Below the pieces are notes generated by a model that was not told where the DNA came from, did not search any database, and saw only the letters and a list, made by a program, of their open reading frames with translations. 64,000 bases of DNA from Circinella minor (lineage: Eukaryota > Mucoromycota > Mucoromycetes > Mucorales > Lichtheimiaceae). The position numbers and the translations under genes are program-made. Each line of letters begins with the position of its first letter. The stretch's first letter is position 1. The stretch is from the NCBI GenBank assembly GCA_016758965.1, contig JAEPRB010000007.1, forward strand, positions 367,670 to 431,669. Reading direction: 5' to 3'. This document shows, in pieces, positions 1 to 11,219 of the stretch.

Positions 1-2731
1 AAACAAGTTGAAACACTTTTATCCCATCGAAAGGACACAATGATGCATAACAAGAATTCTGTTTTAGTATGTGGCAACGTGGTTAGTAAACAAATAAATA
101 TATTAGTAATTTTATGGCCCTTTTTCAAAAAAAAAAAAAAGACACCGCTTTTTTTCCTTTTAACTTTTATATATACAAAATAACGCGTTTTTTTTGTTGG
201 GGGGGGGGTTTAAAATTGATATCAGGTTCCTATTGTCAAAATCAATGGTGAAATGTCAACTTCTTCACTCTGGCTTAAAGAAAAAGAACGCGATGGTGGT
301 CAAGTTGTATATATTTGGATATTTGAGGAAATTTGTGAAAGTACATTATTTGCACACCTAGACTCCAAGGTAGGATCTACTTTTTTTCAATTGACAACAT
401 AATGATAATTTCTGCTGAAATTTTACTAAGTCGTGGATTGGGTTGTTATTTATGTCAGGGAGTTATAAAAGATATCATTGGCAAAATGCAAGAATTATTT
501 GGATATGAAAATGATCAAGCTATTGGAAAACCAGTTGATGTAATGATACCTCAATTACGACAAAACAAATCGACAGAAATCAATTTTATCTCTATTGAAC
601 AATTGAAATTCTTCGGTGCACAAGATAAATCCGGTGCTTTTTTTCCAGTCATGACAACGCTGCACCAAGAACAAGATAACTATTTATCACTGAAAATTAC
701 ATCCTTACCTGCCGTTGCAGGACTATTGACTATTCATCATGACGGTATCATTCAAAGCATTAGCCCTGTTCCAGCAAAATATTTATTTGGATATCAAAAT
801 ATTGAGATGATTGTCGAAAAGATGAACATTGATCAACTTTTACCACAATTTCATGATATATTAAATGGGTTACGTAAGGATGGACTTTGGAAAAATAACG
901 GAACAAGTGTAGTTGGTAACCAGGCATGTAGAAAAGCATTACTTGATTCAGCAATAACAGTAGGAGGGTTATTATCACAAGATACAGAACGAAGATTGTC
1001 TGTCAGCTCACAAAGTAATAACACGTTACCCACTATATACGCCGTACATCGCGACGGGAGTCATTTTAATGTCCAACTTCAATTGCGGTCTATTGAAAGT
1101 GCTGAGGAGAATCTTATTAGCATCTGGGTTAGCTTTGATCGGCTCCACTCAGAAAGCATTCGACGTGGTAATAGCAATAATAAACGTAAAGCAAGCGTCG
1201 CGCAATTATCTTCAACGCCACTTGGTGCAACTAATAGCAACAATGGCGACAACGATCGAGAGAATACGGCAATCAAGTCAAAAATGACTCCTGTACCACC
1301 TCCATCAAGTGATCACGGAAATCAAGATAGTTGTCGATCAGTATCACAATCACTGAGGAGAATCTTCTTACCAAGAAATAATAGTCGGAAAGGGTTGGAG
1401 CCATTAGAAGAGGAAGAAATAATGCGATCGGCGCCGGATCCTATATCGACCCCTATTGAAGAAGATAAAGCTATTATCCTGGAGCAAGAAGAACAACAGA
1501 AACATCAGTGGCCACCTCCTCTTCCAACGGATGGAGACAAACATCCACTTGATAACTATGTAATTGAAAGTAGTCTAGGCGAAGGCTCTTATGGAACTGC
1601 AATGCTTGCGTATTGTAAAAATGATGAAACAAAGGTATGTTCTATTGGATATTCTCGAAAAAATTGTGTATATTATTCCGATTTTAAAATACCAATCTAA
1701 TATGTTTAATTTTTCTTATAGAAAAAGGTGGTTATTAAATCCATAACAAAGTCTCGTATCATTGTCGATTCATGGATGCGGTAACTATAATATCAATAAC
1801 TATAAATCAAAAAAGATGAACTCAAAAATTTACCAATGCGTTCTTTTTTTTTTTTTGCTATAATTCACATATTAGTGATCGACGTTTTGGTGATATGGTA
1901 CCTGCAGAAATTCATATTTTGCGAACTTTGAAAGCAAATCAGCATCCCAATTGTTGTCATCTTTGTAAGTACTTTTTTTTTTATTTCTCTGTATGTAAAA
2001 AAAAGTGCTGTGTGTGTGAAAAAATATTGCTTTTAAATTTATAATTCTAACATTTGTCAGTAACACACATGGAGGACCAAGAATATTATTACGTTGTGAT
2101 GGAACTCCATGGCGATGGCATGGATTTATTTGACTTTATCGAATTGAACGAAACAATCAGTGAACAAGAAGCACGTACTATTTTTCGACAAGTTGCAGAG
2201 GGTGTTCGCCATCTCCATCATAACAAGATTGTACATCGAGATATTAAGGATGAAAATATCATTCTTGATGAATCAGGAACAGCTGTTTTGATTGATTTTG
2301 GAAGCGCTGCTTATTATCGAGAAAACAAAAAATTTGAAACATTTTGCGGGACAATGGATTACTGGGCACCTGAATTATTACAAGGGATTAGTTATTCAGG
2401 TCCTCCTCAAGATATATGGAGCTTGGGTATTTTGTTGTATACATTGATTTTTCGAGAGACACCATTCAATGAGATTGATGATATTTTGGGTGATGAATTA
2501 CGGATACGTGAGCCACCTTATCCCGGTAAAATATCATATTTACAAAATATACCTATATGTAGCAAGAAGTGTCTAGAGTGCTCACAATTATTATTTATTA
2601 CCGGCTTTTTTTACATGCAATTAGGACCGACGAATTTATTGCACAAAATGCTTAGTCGAGATGTGTATTCAAGACCAACCATAGATGAAGTACTAAGGGA
2701 TCCTTGGATTTCGCCTTCTTCGTCACCATGA
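1..2731 (+). CDS. PAS-domain serine/threonine protein kinase, 5' end outside window
   Basis: Nutrient-sensing kinase of the PAS kinase (PASK/Psk) family, which couples a PAS sensor to a Ser/Thr kinase and tunes sugar storage and translation. Exons read as 1-81, 226-369, 459-1634, 1722-1780, 1876-1964, 2061-2525 and 2625-2731, giving 706 residues, all phases consistent. PAS-like segments lie near residues 15-110 (IWIFEEIC, then ELFGYEND and IGKP) and again near 150-190 (YLFGYQN). A low-complexity linker precedes the C-terminal kinase: GEGSYG loop at about 449, VVIK lysine about 473, HRDIKDEN about 575, DFG about 595, then GTMDYWAPE. All catalytic motifs are intact, so it should be active. The last intron (2526-2624) is 99 nt with no stop in frame, so its retention would still give a full-length protein. 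The N-terminus is missing, not degraded. Kinase identity is sure; the exact paralogue is inferred. Confidence 0.9.
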
Positions 2732-3145
2732 CAGTAATTTTCTATCTATTTCTATCTATGATTAATAGATGTTCTATTTGTGTTTCTTTTTTTTTAGATA
2801 TGCATACAACCATATAATCACACTTACATATTTCAATTTTAATATACACTACGTACATATTATTTATTCTTATAGTAGTAATTTTTGTTAAACAGATTCA
2901 TATTTATTTGACAGTTTTATGCTACAATATATATCCATAAACACTGCTATCTGCATATATCGATGTTTTGAAAACGTATAAATAAATTATGCTTATATAT
3001 ATTATTTACGTAATTTACATAATTATAGTTAACAAAGAACAAAATGAAAGAAACAAAAAATGATTTGTATAAAGCTCTATTATAGAGAGAAAGAGAGAGA
3101 AAAGACAAAAAATATTTTGATATAATAATGGTGTATGTGTATTTT

Positions 3146-4044
3146 TTAGACAGACGGGGGAGGGTCCAAAGGTCCACCGGTTTGATCACAAAGATGATTT
3201 GTAGAATTTAGTATCTCAATAATACCATTATGACCATTTTGTTGCTTAGGAACATTTACACGAGTTACAGCTGTATTTCCATGGTTTCCACGTGTTCCGT
3301 AATTTGATGGATCTACTTTGAAATGTGCCTCTTCGACCCAATATTTCGTAAGCATTTTTAATGGCCCACCGTGTGTTACTATCACTATCTGATTTATACC
3401 ATCTCCTTCACTCTCAACATCTTTCAAAATATCATGATAAGCTCTAATAATTCGTTCTTCAAACACTTCAGCAGTTTCACCACCATGTTCCTTGACAAAA
3501 TCATCCATGGATTTACGAAGACGAGTGCTTTCCGTCATGAGATAAGAGATTGGTTTTCCGGAAAGTGAGCCGAATCCACGCTCTCGGATATCGTCTCGAT
3601 ATTTTATTTGGATCGTGGGATGATGATCAACGATGCTCTGAGCAGTCTGTGATATTTAAATTATTAATATCGTTTTTTCAGCTAGTAACGTTTTAGCCTA
3701 CTACTGTAATAGTCTACATATATACTTCTAATCGCATACTATCATATTAAGAATACCTTACCTGTTTACAACGAGTAAGATCACTGCAATATACTATGTC
3801 AAATTTTTCGCTAGATAAACGCTGGCCCACTAAAGTAGCTTGTTCAAGGCCTCTCTTGTTTAACAACGTATCTATGTTCCAGACAGGGAGGGAAAGAGGA
3901 AAAAAACACATGAATTCCACAGATTACAAAACATGCAAGAAGCAAGGTATTATATCTACCTTTTTGACCTTGAAGCCAACGTTCATTGTTGGCATCGGTA
4001 TTTCCATGACGAACGAGAGTTATTAATAATGACATTTCGCCCAC
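3146..4044 (-). CDS. Histidine phosphatase (phosphoglycerate mutase-like)
   Basis: Member of the histidine phosphatase superfamily, which transfers phosphate to a catalytic histidine; substrate not predictable from sequence. Exons on minus: 4044-3960, 3871-3762 and 3646-3146, phases close, 231 residues. The phosphoacceptor motif LVRHGNT is at residues 10-16 (His13), followed by the usual Q-G-Q/LNKRG segment, YCSDLTRCKQTA, the ERGFGSLSGK loop and the second catalytic histidine in VTHGGPL (about 157). The C-terminus ends in a short proline tail. Two start codons are available (Met1 and Met4); the first is used here. It shares a 188 bp intergenic region head to head with the TMEM97-like gene. 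The fold assignment is firm; cofactor-dependent mutase activity is unlikely because the length and motifs fit the small broad-specificity phosphatases. Confidence 0.88.
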
Positions 4045-4232
4045 AACCTTTGCGTTATTAAAGTGGAGTTTAGGGTGTGCTGGAAACTCAATTATTTCAC
4101 AGAACTGTTGTGCCTAACGGAACGTGTGCCCGGCTTATTCTTTTTCATATAACTGACTTTATTGCTGTTTTGTATTTTTTTTTTATCTCTCATTCACATA
4201 CTCTTCTCATTTATACTTGCCCATTAATTGAA
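4045..4232. promoter_or_regulatory. Shared divergent promoter region
   Basis: Only 188 bp separate the start codons of the phosphatase (minus) and the TMEM97-like gene (plus). No clear TATA box is visible; a CT-rich tract lies just before the plus-strand start. Both transcripts must initiate here, so co-regulation is possible but is inference from spacing alone. Confidence 0.5.
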
Positions 4233-4936
4233 ATGACCGCGAATCAAGCATCCCCACAAAGTCTTTTTAAAAGACCTGTGGATTTAATTTTTTTTCTTTA
4301 CTTTTTAACTCATATCCCCATTACTTTATCCATTGATCTTCAAGCTTTGGCTCCTCCTGAGCAGGTACCGAAAGTTTTGAGAGAAACTCTTGCTTGGTAT
4401 GTCGCAACCTATAAAGATCCTTTCATGGGTGCCACCGAACCTATTGCATGGTTCAAAGGTCTTACTTTATGTGAAATGGTTTTTCAACTTCCATTTTTCT
4501 TCGTTGCCTGCTATGGTCTTTATAAGAGTAAGTACTATCATGGATAAACTAACAACAAGAATAGAAGAGATATAAGCCATAGGATATTAATTGGTATAAT
4601 AATTATTATTAGATTCTCTCTATGTTCGTGTTCCATTAATTGGTAAGTTCTTATATGAGTTTTATTTATGAAATTTTGAAGGTGGATATTTGCGTAAAGT
4701 TAACAGTCTTGTCGTCTTGTATAAATACAGTCTATGCTTCCCATGTTGCAACTACCATGGTTCCCATTGTTGCCGAATTGTTCTACAATACTGAATTTGG
4801 TCTTAATCAAAATGAAATCTGGACCCTGTTCGGATTCTATGTACCTTATCTTATTCTTCCTTTGATGATCTTGGTTGATTCTTACATTCGTGTTACCAAT
4901 GCTATTTCCCCAGCTCACCATATCAAGACCGAATAA
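4233..4936 (+). CDS. TMEM97 / sigma-2-receptor-like EXPERA membrane protein
   Basis: Four-pass ER membrane protein of the EXPERA domain family (TMEM97, EBP, TM6SF relatives), linked in animals to sterol handling. Exons 4233-4527, 4613-4642 (30 nt) and 4731-4936 give 176 residues. Visible features are the N-terminal FKRPVDLIFFLYFLTHIPIT first helix, the WYVATYKDPFMG loop with P-F-T/A-E-P-I-A-W-F-K, the C-E-M-V-F-Q-L-P-F-F second helix, then IVYASHVATTMVP and a long last helix ending near VDSYIR. The C-terminus is HHIKTE. An upstream in-frame ATG exists at 4077, but the segment after it is hydrophobic and unlike the family, so 4233 (preceded by the CT-rich leader) was chosen. Family call is confident; enzymatic versus chaperone role is unknown. 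Confidence 0.85.
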
Positions 4937-7900
4937 AGGAGGAAAAAAAGGACGTTTTCATGAAAGCCGCCCACAACAAAACAACGATATATACTACGTA
5001 GATGTACATTATTAAATTTACTTTATTAAATAAAAAAACCACTGTTGCAGCTATTACTACCATAATTAAATACAGAGTATAATCTTCCCGCCTGAACCTC
5101 TGTGGGATCTAAATTCAACAATACATGTTTCTCAAGCAATACTTTGACAGTTTAATTTTCCAAATCAGGCCGTAGATCATTTTGGAAACGAATACGGGAT
5201 ACCAGAATTAATAAATACTCAAATCAAACATTTTGTGACGAATAGCTTCAAACGTCACGTACTACTTGCACTATCAAAAATGTTGACTTGTTTGACATCA
5301 GCATGTTCTTCAGGCCCCAAAACGATGAAATAATTATTTTGCCCTTGAGGGTACAAGCCTGCTTGCTATGATATTCTTTACCGCCAATATAGTTCAAATT
5401 TTCAGTTTTCTTCTTTAGCTACTTTGTCGAGATCAGCCTCCACATTAGTATGATCCATGATGCTATCCACATTATTGGTGCTACAAATCTATGAGTTGCG
5501 AAGAGAATAGCAGCGTTGGTATAGGAAGAGTTGACAATGTACTATCACAGGCCAAAGCACATACACGTAGAAATATATATATATAATACACACGTGAGGA
5601 TGATCTTTTCATTTATTCTTACTCAAATAAAATGGACAAAGAAAAAGACGACTAGTGATTCAAATTAATTGAATAAGCATTATTAGCAGAATCCTCACAA
5701 GAGTTTTAAGCACAATAGACTGTCAAAAGGGTAGTAGTGAAAAAAACTGGACCTTAAGGAGACATGTTGCATTAACTTGCAGGATTTCTTTTTTTCTTTT
5801 TAGAATAAAAATAAAAATAAAAGAGTACGTAGCTAATCTGGTTGATTACCATTATGAATAATGTTATACCGATACAAGACTTTGTTCCAGTATTAAAATA
5901 ACTTTATCTCTCTCTACTGAGCTTTATTCATTTTTTTTTGTTGTATAGACAACTAAATAATATTACAAGCAATTTGTAGATCAAAAATATACTTTATCTG
6001 AGACTTTTCTGCTTCTTTACTATTTTTCTATTTATAGATGAGTGTTATAAGGTTACATGATGTAGGCAATGTGTATGCTAATAGCGTAAGATAATATTGA
6101 GAATGTTGGGGAAAAAATGAATACTTGTCCGTACAATGGCGTCTACTTTTTGGTTATTATTTATTTACAGAATTATTGAACTTGAAATTTTATGCTGTCG
6201 ATGACGCAAAAAGACTTTAGTTATGCCGCGTAATAGTAGTGTCAAATGGGGTATTTTCCTCTTGTTTGTTAATGGGAAGAATTCGTCTTTGTGATGATGA
6301 TCAAATAAGATTATTAAGACGCAAACAAATAATAACACACTTAATTATTATCATACGTATCATGTTAGTCGCTATTCATCAAAGATAAGCTGTTTCTTTT
6401 TTATTACATAAATCACAACTCCCACTAGGCCCAGAAAAAATTTAGAACTAGCTTTTTTATGTAATTTAATTATATATATTCTTCGATTTTTTTTCGAGTA
6501 CGTAGTGAAAAAATGTTTAATGTGATAATTAATACAGTACTGTAACTCCTGTATATGCCCATAATAATAAACTATTTTTTATATATAACTATTTGTTTTC
6601 TCGACATAATAGCATATGCTACTATAATAGATTAGTGTGTGATCAATAGTATCTATATTGACTTGTATAACTTCCCTTTTTTTATTTTTGGTCACTATTG
6701 CTACCGCGTTCGCTCGATGTGCTTAAATACCATCTTTATTTGTAATTATGAACTGCTGAACACAAGCTTAATATAAACTCCCGGTGTCTTTTCCTGATTC
6801 ATATTTCTTATCATAAAAAGAATCTTTTTACGTATATCATGTAAAGAAGGTGCTTGTCACTTATTGTTGTTTTCATAGTTATCATTGATGACTATTTTTG
6901 ATGTTCTATTACATACTATACCAAAACTATGTTATTTGTTTTGCCATTCAGTCTGTATAAATAATAATAAATACACAAAGTGTGAATAGTAGTAGCACCT
7001 GTTTAGTGTAGCGCTGACAAAATAAGTCTATTTTTATCAACATGATAGACCCAGAACAAATAAAAAACAGCAACCGTTCGCACGTCAGTTGCATGAATTA
7101 TCAAAATGGTTATTTCTACAAAGCAAAGCCTCCTTACTTGCAGAAGCATAATTAGCCACATTACTACACAATCAATACGTAGTTTCTATTTTATATAAAA
7201 AATCTAGGATATAGGCCTATATCAGGTATGTAGATAAACCGAAATACTAATAGCATAAGATAATTGGAACTATATAACATAAAATTATTGACTTTTTACC
7301 TGGACACGTTACACCATACTATTAAAAGAACAAGAAAAAAATAAAAAAAGATGATATAGGATCTTTTCTCGTTTAGGCGGACAAGTTTTTTTCAAACTTT
7401 AATTTTGATCATTCTTCTTTTCTTAAATACAATAAATCTAAACGGCAGAACGCTGTTCTTCCTCCTTATATTTTTCTACTGACACTATGAATATTATATC
7501 AAATTTTTTTACGCTTTTTATTAATTGAATGACGTATGTGTTATTTTAATTTTAATTTTTCAATAAAAATCATCTAGATTAATAGGTAACACATTATCAC
7601 CAGCACAGGTTTACAAGCAGACACAAAGTGGAGAGGCAAGCTTTAATAATCGTGTGGTATCATATCCTTTGTTCGTGAGAAAATAATACATATTACACAT
7701 TTGGCCAGTAAAAACAAATGTTTTTTTATCGCATGTGAAAGTTTCACATACTTCACACATACACAATGTATCACAGCTTAATGATTCTGTTATAACACAT
7801 ATGAGCTTCGATATTATACGTACCGCAATAATTAAATCGTGACGCAAAGAAACTGGTGATACATTCATTTAGTTCCGCTGATAACAACATATATACTAAT

Positions 7901-8252
7901 ATACCACTTATTACTTTACTGTAAGACGTTTCCTTATTGGTTTCCCATAATGTTCTTTTCTGGTAACTTTGACATTTAATTCTTGACGCCACAATTTATT
8001 CTGCGACCTAACAACATTTCTCACGAGGTATGTAAAATTAAAAACTCGCCATAAACCGTATTCTCATGCATTGCTATTAGTGATTTACTCAACTTTTATA
8101 CTTTGTGCGCGAAGGTGTAACAGCCCAATCCATTATTTGCGGGTTTCTTTTTACGCTTTTCTCGAAAAAATGATAGTATTACAGTACGTACATTAACAGA
8201 AAATCAGTTGCAACTTGATAATGTGATACAGGGATTTTCTTAAAAAAATACA
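4937..8252. other. AT-rich intergenic region with one decayed coding-like patch
   Basis: No intact gene seen in 3.3 kb. Between about 5120 and 5560 the minus strand carries short stretches that read like protein (for example NVDSIMDHTNVEADL, then FIVLGPEEHADVKQVNIFDS) broken by stops and frameshifts. I do not recognise the family; it looks like a pseudogene or gene fragment. The rest is homopolymer-rich, low-GC DNA. Confidence 0.5.
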
Positions 8253-8260
8253 TATATAAA
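8253..8260 (+). promoter_or_regulatory. TATA box of the secreted His-repeat gene
   Basis: TATATAAA lies 72-79 bp before the ATG at 8332, followed by a CT-rich leader. This is a strong core-promoter arrangement for an otherwise isolated small gene. Confidence 0.6.
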
Positions 8261-8331
8261 TATGATGGTTGGTTCTTGATCACACTTTAGATATCGTACT
8301 TTTTTCTCTTTGTCTACCCTAATCTACTGCT

Positions 8332-8697
8332 ATGCGCAACTTTTCTTTGCTCGCATTATTTGTAGCTCTGGCTATTTTAACAATTTCCGCTGTTGATGCT
8401 GCTCCAGCGTTGGAAGTAAGAAGCACTCAAGAAATTAAACGAGACATACATGCTTTCAGGAATGCCAATGCCGTCAAAAGAAATACGCATGCTACTGGAG
8501 ATGCGCATGCTACTGGAAATACTCACGCTACAAAAAAAGATGATCATACTACAAGAAGAGATCAACATGCTACTAATGAAAACCACGCTGGAAAAAGAGA
8601 TCAACATGCTAATCAAGATAGCCATATGACAAAAAAGAGAGGCACCCACCTATCAGGAGGCGGTAATTATCACGCAAGAGACAACAATCGACCTTGA
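8332..8697 (+). CDS. Small secreted histidine-repeat protein with dibasic processing sites
   Basis: Single-exon 121-residue protein I do not recognise. Residues 1-23 form a clear signal peptide (hydrophobic LLALFVALAILTIS, cleavage near DAAPA). The mature part is extremely polar. Histidines recur every 6-8 residues (53, 59, 65, 72, 79, 85, 92, 98, 106, 114), mostly as HAT, HTT, HAN or HAG. Dibasic sites KR37, KR50, KK69, RR76, KR89 and KKR103 divide it into short His-containing peptides such as DDHTT and DQHATNENHAG. No cysteines are present. A 15 nt DNA repeat (agagatcaacatgct) recurs at about 8559 and 8596, pointing to growth by tandem duplication. A good TATA box and CT-rich leader support expression. 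Possible roles (metal-binding wall protein, kexin-processed repeat peptide precursor) are inference only. Confidence 0.75.
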   Translation: MRNFSLLALFVALAILTISAVDAAPALEVRSTQEIKRDIHAFRNANAVKRNTHATGDAHATGNTHATKKDDHTTRRDQHATNENHAGKRDQHANQDSHMTKKRGTHLSGGGNYHARDNNRP

Positions 8698-10534
8698 AAA
8701 CGTCGATTAATGTAAACAAGGTCAATATATCAAGATAAAGAGCAAAATACTTATTACTACTGTTACAAATTAATAATTTTGGAAATGCCAAAAAACAATA
8801 CACTATCTATTATACGTAGCGATAAACTTTGTTTTGAATAACATAATAATAAAATAGTACGTATTAAAAAATACATAGATAGTGTATTATCCCATGTGAA
8901 TCTTTTGTTTTTTCTTCTCTTTATACTTCTTTCGATCTTATTTGTTACATTTTTCTTTGGAAGTCAAGTATTCAGTTACGTAGTAATATGTATATTGCTG
9001 TTATTGCAAAAATTATATTTATCAAGTTGGTACGTAGGTTATAATAGCTTTGAATATAATATAGTATTTTTTTTTCTTTTATATATACAAAATAATCCCA
9101 GATTCTGATGAAAAGTACTGTGTAAATAAAAGTGATAAGTTCATTTGTAAACGAATACTGTACTTCACCAGTTTTCTCATATAATTATTAGTTGACGCGT
9201 ATCAGTTTTATATTTAGTGGTTATAGTTCACACAGCCACGCTCTACAAGAAATTGTTTAATATTAACTTAACACTACGTACTCGCATACTAATTTCTTTT
9301 TCCTTTTTTCCTCACTCCTTTCCTACCCTACCCTACCCTACTCTTTTTTTTTTCTCTTCTTTCTACTTTTATTATTTTACACTTTATATACTCAAACACA
9401 AAAGTTTTTGTAACTGACTTAAATAGACATTTCAAAGTTTGGTTGTGTTTATTTTGGTTGTTGAGAATATTCTTGAACGATGCAGTAGAAAGATATCAAT
9501 AGGCAATGATACTTAATATTTAAACTCATAGTACATAGATGTTATTATTAATATGGTTATTACTTCTCTGACCTTTTAATTGTTAATCTCGTAAAATAAA
9601 TTACATATTGTACTATAAAAATATTGAGTACAGGTGAATAATGAGTAGGTGCTCACAGTGCTAGCCATTTCCGACTTTACGACCTGGTGGAATGTAAAAT
9701 ATCCCAACATTTTAAAACAGGCATATTATGATCTTTTTTTAGTAATAAAAAGTACTTTGGCTTATTTATATTTTTGATGTTCTGTACCTTTTACGTATTA
9801 TTATTATTATAATAGTAATTTACAGAAGGGACCACACAAATACGTAGTAGAATAGCACGAATGACAGTATTTTTTTAAAGCACTAGTTTTGTGATGATAT
9901 AAATGGATGTTGCACAATCAAATAATGACTTATATATAAATATTGCGCGTTGTTTAGTATACTCAACTGGTAAAAGCTCGGCATCAACTGTCAATGTACA
10001 AGAGCTCGACTTATTTGTTGCTGCCTGGGGCCGCGAGCTAGAGAAAGAGAATTAGTATGAAGACACCAACCTGGGGTATAGAAATGACAACGAGACCAGC
10101 CTGTGATATTTGGTTATTTTAATAAGAGTGGAAAATAAAAACAGACAAAGTAAAACCCTTGGATCTTTGTTATATCTTTAATAATAATTAGTCTAGAAAC
10201 TAGAATAAAGTTATCCTTTTAAAATAATGGTTACAATGACGTATTTATACTTTTTCTACTCTATGGGTTATGGGGCTTAATGAAATGATGTAGATAATTG
10301 ATATTAGAGCCATATACTTGGAATGAGTTCTTAATATTGAGAAGGCTACTATCGTTACTGATCTGAAGTATATTGGACTTAACCATGATACCCTCTTTTA
10401 TTTTTTAATTTAAATTGACGGAGCGTAGGAATCGTTATGCGATTTTACTCAGTTTCTTTTCTAGAACTGAGGTCTGTTGACAGCAACCAAAAGTCGTGCC
10501 ATGCTGCGGTCGTGCCACACCCCTCATGACTGTA

Positions 10535-10570
10535 ATTATTTTATTCCGCTGTCTTTGGTCATGCCTGACA
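10535..10570 (+). repeat. Left arm of a diverged inverted-repeat pair
   Basis: The segment starting attattttattccgctgtc and ending in ggtcatgcctgaca matches, in reverse complement, 11181-11219 with about four in five bases identical over some 36 bp. A related gcggtcgtgccacaccc block lies just upstream at 10505-10521. The spacing (about 610 bp) and orientation look like terminal inverted repeats of a small non-autonomous element. No transposase is visible between them. Confidence 0.45.
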
Positions 10571-11180
10571 CTTGATAATATGATATAATGACTTTATAAT
10601 AATAAGGTTTACATATGTATATAGCTGATATTATTTTTATTATTATCAGGAAACTGATAATAAATATATTTTACTTAACCCTCTTTACCTATGTAAGCAA
10701 TACTTTTGGTTAATAGAAATACATAAATAACACACACAGAGAATATATATGTTACCTTGACTTATACACCGTTATGCTTCCAAATATGATTGTGAAATAA
10801 TTTATCTTAAAATACACATTTTGCCTCCTTCATCTTTTTTTTAATAGTTACGTATTGTGCGTATTTTATGGATTACTTTTACTTTTAGTTTAGTAAAAAG
10901 ATATATTTGGTTTATAATCAATTTTTGCATTGCTTATAATTTTTATTCCAACTCTGGTATAATTTTGTTGTACTCTATATATATAATATAAATGTACGAT
11001 ATTTTAATTTGTCATGTGCTTTTAGTAAGTTGAATAAGTTAATTCATTATCATTACACTAGTGAACCAAAAAGAAAAGTTACTCAAAACGAAACAAAAGT
11101 ACTGTCTTTCTAATATCATTATATGTTAGAAAATATTATTTATGCAAAAGTACAACTTGCGAGGCAGGGTAGTAAGGAAG

Positions 11181-11219
11181 GGTCAATGGCACGACCGAAC
11201 ACAGTGGGATAAAATAAAC
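11181..11219 (-). repeat. Right arm of the diverged inverted-repeat pair
   Basis: On the minus strand this reads tttattttatcccactgtg followed by ttcggtcgtgccattgacc, matching the left arm at 10535-10570. The adjacent sequence contains a duplicated gggataaa motif (11206, 11223). Identity was judged by eye. Confidence 0.45.

Noticed and set aside
4077..4232. In-frame upstream ATG of the TMEM97-like gene
   Set aside because: Would add 52 hydrophobic residues absent from the family and place the start inside the likely promoter.
9322..9345. ccctaccctaccctac run resembling telomeric repeats
   Set aside because: Unit is CCTAC rather than CCCTAA and only about four copies; treated as a simple repeat.
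9950..10020. tRNA-like stretch (actcaactggtaaaagctc ... gctcgactta)
   Set aside because: D-arm and T-loop resemblance only; acceptor and anticodon stems do not pair, so it is not called as a tRNA.
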